Assembly (NCBI GenBank): GCA_020346805.1
Contig: CP070790.1
Coordinates: 1,730,043-1,738,138 of the forward strand
Direction: 5' to 3'
DNA length: 8,096 bases
Source: Planctomycetota bacterium
GTDB lineage: Bacteria; Planctomycetota; Phycisphaerae; UBA1845; PWPN01
A model generated the notes under the pieces. That model searched no databases, was not told the DNA's origin, and saw nothing but the letters and a program-made list of their open reading frames with translations. Below are positions 6,665 through 8,096 of this stretch, in pieces. The position numbers and the translations under genes were made by a program. Position 1 is the first letter of the stretch. Each line of letters begins with the position of its first letter.

Positions 6665-7289
6665 GAAAACAGCAAAATCACGCACCACCAGACGATCCAC
6701 CAAACAACGCAAAGCTACCGTCAACCGATCCACCAAGGAAACCGAAATCACCCTTACCCTCACCCTCGACGGCCAGGGCAAGGTCTCGGCCGAGACCGGC
6801 GTCGGATTCTTCGATCACATGCTCGACCACATCGGTCGGCACGGCTTGTTCGATCTGGCCGTAAAGGCCAAGGGCGATCTCTACGTTGACGGCCACCACA
6901 CCGTTGAGGATGTTGGTATCTGCCTCGGCCAGGCCATCGCCAGGACCGTCGGCGACAAAAAGGGGATTCGCCGATATGGCTTCTTTATCGTCCCCATGGA
7001 AGAGACCGCCGCCCAGGTGGTCATCGATCTCTCCGGTCGGCCCGCTACCGTATATAAGGTAAAATACAAAGGCTCAAAGATCGGCAGCTTCGACGTCCAG
7101 CTCGTCGAGGAATTCCTGCGGGCCGTCGCCTTGAATGCCAAGATGAACTTGCATGTGGTCGTGCCCTACGGTACCAACAATCACCACATTGCCGAAGCCA
7201 TCTTCAAGGCCCTCGGCAAGGCCCTCCGCATGGCCACCGAACCCGATCCCCGTGAAAAAGCCATCCCCTCAACCAAAGGCATCCTCTAG
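6657..7289 (+). CDS. hisB: Imidazoleglycerol-phosphate dehydratase HisB
   Basis: 210 residues against the usual 195; monofunctional, with no phosphatase domain. It dehydrates imidazole-glycerol phosphate to imidazole-acetol phosphate using two manganese ions in a 24-mer. Signatures: FFDHMLDH (51-58), DGHHTVED (78-85), GIRRYG (103-108), DLSGRP (124-129), YGTNNHHIAEA (171-181) and C-terminal STKG (205-208); all metal ligands and phosphate-binding basic residues are present. The start is GTG at 6657, supported by CGGAG seven bases upstream and by the absence of another start before the conserved core. The first 20 residues (AKKTAKSRTTRRSTKQRK) are a very basic extension absent from typical members, possibly RNA- or partner-binding, or simply disordered. 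The TAG stop lies at the boundary of an inverted-repeat element. Confidence 0.95.
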   Translation: MAKKTAKSRTTRRSTKQRKATVNRSTKETEITLTLTLDGQGKVSAETGVGFFDHMLDHIGRHGLFDLAVKAKGDLYVDGHHTVEDVGICLGQAIARTVGDKKGIRRYGFFIVPMEETAAQVVIDLSGRPATVYKVKYKGSKIGSFDVQLVEEFLRAVALNAKMNLHVVVPYGTNNHHIAEAIFKALGKALRMATEPDPREKAIPSTKGIL

Positions 7290-7390
7290 AGCAGTTACAG
7301 TTTTTCTGTAGCGGTTTCGTTGATGAAAAATTGTTGATTTATTCCGAAAATCAACTATTTGACCGCTACACTCATTGTGTAGTTGCTCTA
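7287..7390. mobile_element. MITE-like 100-bp inverted-repeat element at the hisB stop codon
   Basis: Ends are near-perfect inverted repeats: CTAGAGCAGTTACA (7286-7299) and TGTAGTTGCTCTAG (7378-7391), 12 of 14 matching and all 14 pairing in RNA through two G-U pairs. Inside are a 9-bp pair (TGTAGCGGT 7307-7315 with ACCGCTACA 7362-7370) and a central 8-bp hairpin (GTTGATTT 7333-7340, AAATCAAC 7348-7355). Each arm can also fold alone: TACAG-CTGTA on the left and CTACA-TGTAG on the right. If the flanking TA pairs (7287-7288, 7389-7390) are a target duplication, the element is exactly 100 bp and would fit IS630/Tc1-type MITEs. It codes for nothing. As RNA it would form a long stem directly after hisB and could act as a transcript end or stabiliser. 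An rRNA-like or other structured RNA is the alternative. Confidence 0.55.
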
Positions 7391-7412
7391 GGATAGCATG
7401 AATATGCAGTAA

Positions 7413-7432
7413 CCCGAGTGTAAACGAGGGCC
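7413..7432. repeat. Possible dispersed-repeat motif CCGAGTGTAAACGAGGG
   Basis: CCCGAG, a short T/A-rich spacer and CGAGGGCC form a pattern that resembles a short intergenic motif I recall from planctomycete genomes (GAGCGTAAGCGAGGG-like). There is one copy here, so its repeat status rests on memory and is not shown by this window. Confidence 0.25.
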
Positions 7433-7535
7433 AGTCAGCTTTGCTCTTATGCTCAACTTTCTCCTGCTCAAACGCTCTATATCCTCTTCCCCCTGAAGTA
7501 GAGTAATCCATCATCCCAAGCCCCCCGAAGTTGAG

Positions 7536-7560
7536 TCCCGATTTATCGGGGATTTATCGG
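7536..7560. repeat. Palindrome with tandem GATTTATCGG
   Basis: CCCGAT (7537-7542) and ATCGGG (7545-7550) form a palindrome with a 2-bp centre, and GATTTATCGG occurs twice in tandem (7540-7549 and 7551-7560). A decayed relative (CCCGAT, then TTATCGG and ATTTATC) is found at 7641-7679. Probably a short extragenic palindromic repeat. Confidence 0.4.
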
Positions 7561-7720
7561 AAAACCATCCTCATCGAAAAATAAGACCTTTGGTCACTCT
7601 GAGGTTGACTATATTTGGAGCACTTCCCCAAAAAAGCAATCCCGATCTCGATTAATAGGGAACTTATCGGTATTTATCTGGATCGGCATGGCTCCCTGCT
7701 TTTGATTCGACCTGATTTTA

Positions 7721-7751
7721 TCACCCCTTGCCCTTCCGCCCCCCGGGGTGA
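7721..7751. repeat. Inverted repeat TCACCCC / GGGGTGA
   Basis: TCACCCC (7721-7727) is matched by GGGGTGA (7745-7751) across a 17-nt pyrimidine-rich loop. No T-run follows on the plus strand, so a terminator is not supported; it may be an extragenic repeat. Confidence 0.3.
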
Positions 7752-7759
7752 GGGAAATT

Positions 7760-7773
7760 ACCTGTCGGCAGGT
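7760..7773. repeat. Short palindrome ACCTG-tcgg-CAGGT
   Basis: A 5-bp perfect inverted repeat around TCGG, nine bases after the preceding inverted repeat. The ACCTGcCGGCAGGT type of palindrome is common as an extragenic repeat in environmental genomes; only one copy is present here. Confidence 0.3.
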
Positions 7774-7903
7774 CGTTGATCCCGCCCTATAATTCTTTGC
7801 CTGAAGCAACTCACTCAGCAGCTCCTCAGATTTTAAATTTCAACTTTCAATTTTTTTAAGTTTTTCCCCTTTATAACCCGCCTTAGATGCCCGATATTCA
7901 GAC

Positions 7904-7909
7904 TATAAT
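7904..7909 (+). promoter_or_regulatory. Possible -10 element for the STAS gene
   Basis: A perfect TATAAT lies 45 bp before the ATG at 7954 in an AT-rich stretch. The region 16-18 bp upstream has only a poor -35 match, so the call rests on the -10 and its position. Confidence 0.35.
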
Positions 7910-7953
7910 ATAAACTTTTTCATGAAGACTTAGTGCCAATTGGAAGATAATCA

Positions 7954-8096
7954 ATGCTGTACCAATCAGTACTTATGGTTCGGTCCATCGAGGACACAAC
8001 CATCGTCAACTTCATAGACAAAGAAATTCGCCACCTGCATCAGATTGAACAGATCTGCCAGGAGCTTTACGATCTTACCGATAATCAAAACACAAA
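7954..8096 (+). CDS. STAS-domain protein (anti-sigma-factor antagonist-like), 5' part
   Basis: 47 codons are visible before the window ends. The segment DTTIVNFIDKEIRHLHQIEQ (residues 14-33), followed by ICQELYDLTD, fits the first strand, the I-x-D turn and the first helix of a STAS domain as found in SpoIIAA/RsbV-like antagonists, which bind anti-sigma factors or kinases and are switched by serine phosphorylation. The phosphorylated serine would lie beyond the window. ATG at 7954 has GGAAG seven bases upstream; a second in-frame ATG at 7975 has no comparable site. No partner kinase is visible. The protein could also be a fusion, since the C-terminus is missing. Confidence 0.65.
   Translation, partial: MLYQSVLMVRSIEDTTIVNFIDKEIRHLHQIEQICQELYDLTDNQNT

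Larger units (their letters stand above)
7391..7953. other. Gene-free stretch with short repeats
   Basis: About 560 bp with no credible gene: the open frames on the minus strand (7269-7514 and 7609-7809) lack ribosome binding sites and have unnatural composition. It holds short palindromes, a duplicated 10-mer, a GC-rich block around 7721-7773 and T-rich tracts near 7847-7873, so it looks like intergenic DNA that collects repeats. No tRNA, riboswitch or CRISPR pattern was seen. Confidence 0.5.

Noticed and set aside
7269..7514. Minus-strand frame of 81 codons over the inverted-repeat element
   Set aside because: It crosses the element and the hisB end, has no ribosome binding site, and its composition is not protein-like.
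7609..7809. Minus-strand frame of 66 codons
   Set aside because: It lies across palindromic repeats, has no ribosome binding site, and shows no recognisable domain.
1..8096. CRISPR array, tRNA, rRNA, toxin-antitoxin pair or defence system
   Set aside because: No regularly spaced repeats, cloverleaf-like sequence or recognisable defence or toxin genes were found on either strand.

Overview
The window looks like a chromosomal segment of a planctomycete, probably of the Phycisphaerae type. This is inferred from gene content: a Tat-exported Gfo/Idh/MocA oxidoreductase near a secreted ThuA-domain protein (families strongly expanded in planctomycetes), a stand-alone STAS protein, and a hisD-hisC-hisB cluster of moderate GC. 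No rRNA or other taxonomic marker is present, so the assignment is tentative.

Layout. (1) 1-465: 3' half of uppP (undecaprenyl-diphosphatase). (2) 466-2629: a promoter with an extended -10 and a roughly 190-nt leader, then a Tat-signal Gfo/Idh/MocA oxidoreductase and, 16 nt later, a small HEAT-repeat protein; these two look like one operon. (3) 2671-3564, minus strand: a secreted ThuA-domain protein converging on the HEAT gene. (4) 3565-4081: a divergent intergenic region with a 25-bp dyad, then an 83-residue PAS-like small protein on the plus strand. (5) 4082-4273: intergenic, with a sigma70-like promoter for the histidine genes. (6) 4274-7289: hisD, hisC and hisB, tightly packed, with an 8-bp hisC/hisB overlap and a GTG start for hisB. 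(7) 7287-7390: a 100-bp inverted-repeat element flanked by TA, sitting on the hisB stop codon. (8) 7391-7953: about 560 bp without a credible gene, containing several short palindromes and repeats. (9) 7954-8096: 5' end of a STAS-domain (anti-sigma-antagonist-like) gene, cut by the window edge.

How the genes work together. HisB dehydrates imidazole-glycerol phosphate, HisC transaminates imidazole-acetol phosphate, and HisD oxidises histidinol to histidine; the histidinol-phosphate phosphatase and the upper pathway are not here. The oxidoreductase and the ThuA protein are both predicted to be exported, and in planctomycetes such proteins typically belong to sugar or glycan utilisation, but the substrate cannot be read from the sequence. 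UppP recycles the undecaprenyl carrier for envelope synthesis and is unrelated to its neighbours.

Most interesting points: HisD keeps its zinc and catalytic residues, but all three positions that contact NAD in the E. coli enzyme, plus one substrate-contact serine, are changed; a MITE-like element is inserted so that the hisB stop codon is kept; and a tiny PAS-like gene has a strong ribosome binding site and a dyad upstream. I see no clear multi-gene undescribed defence or mobile system.
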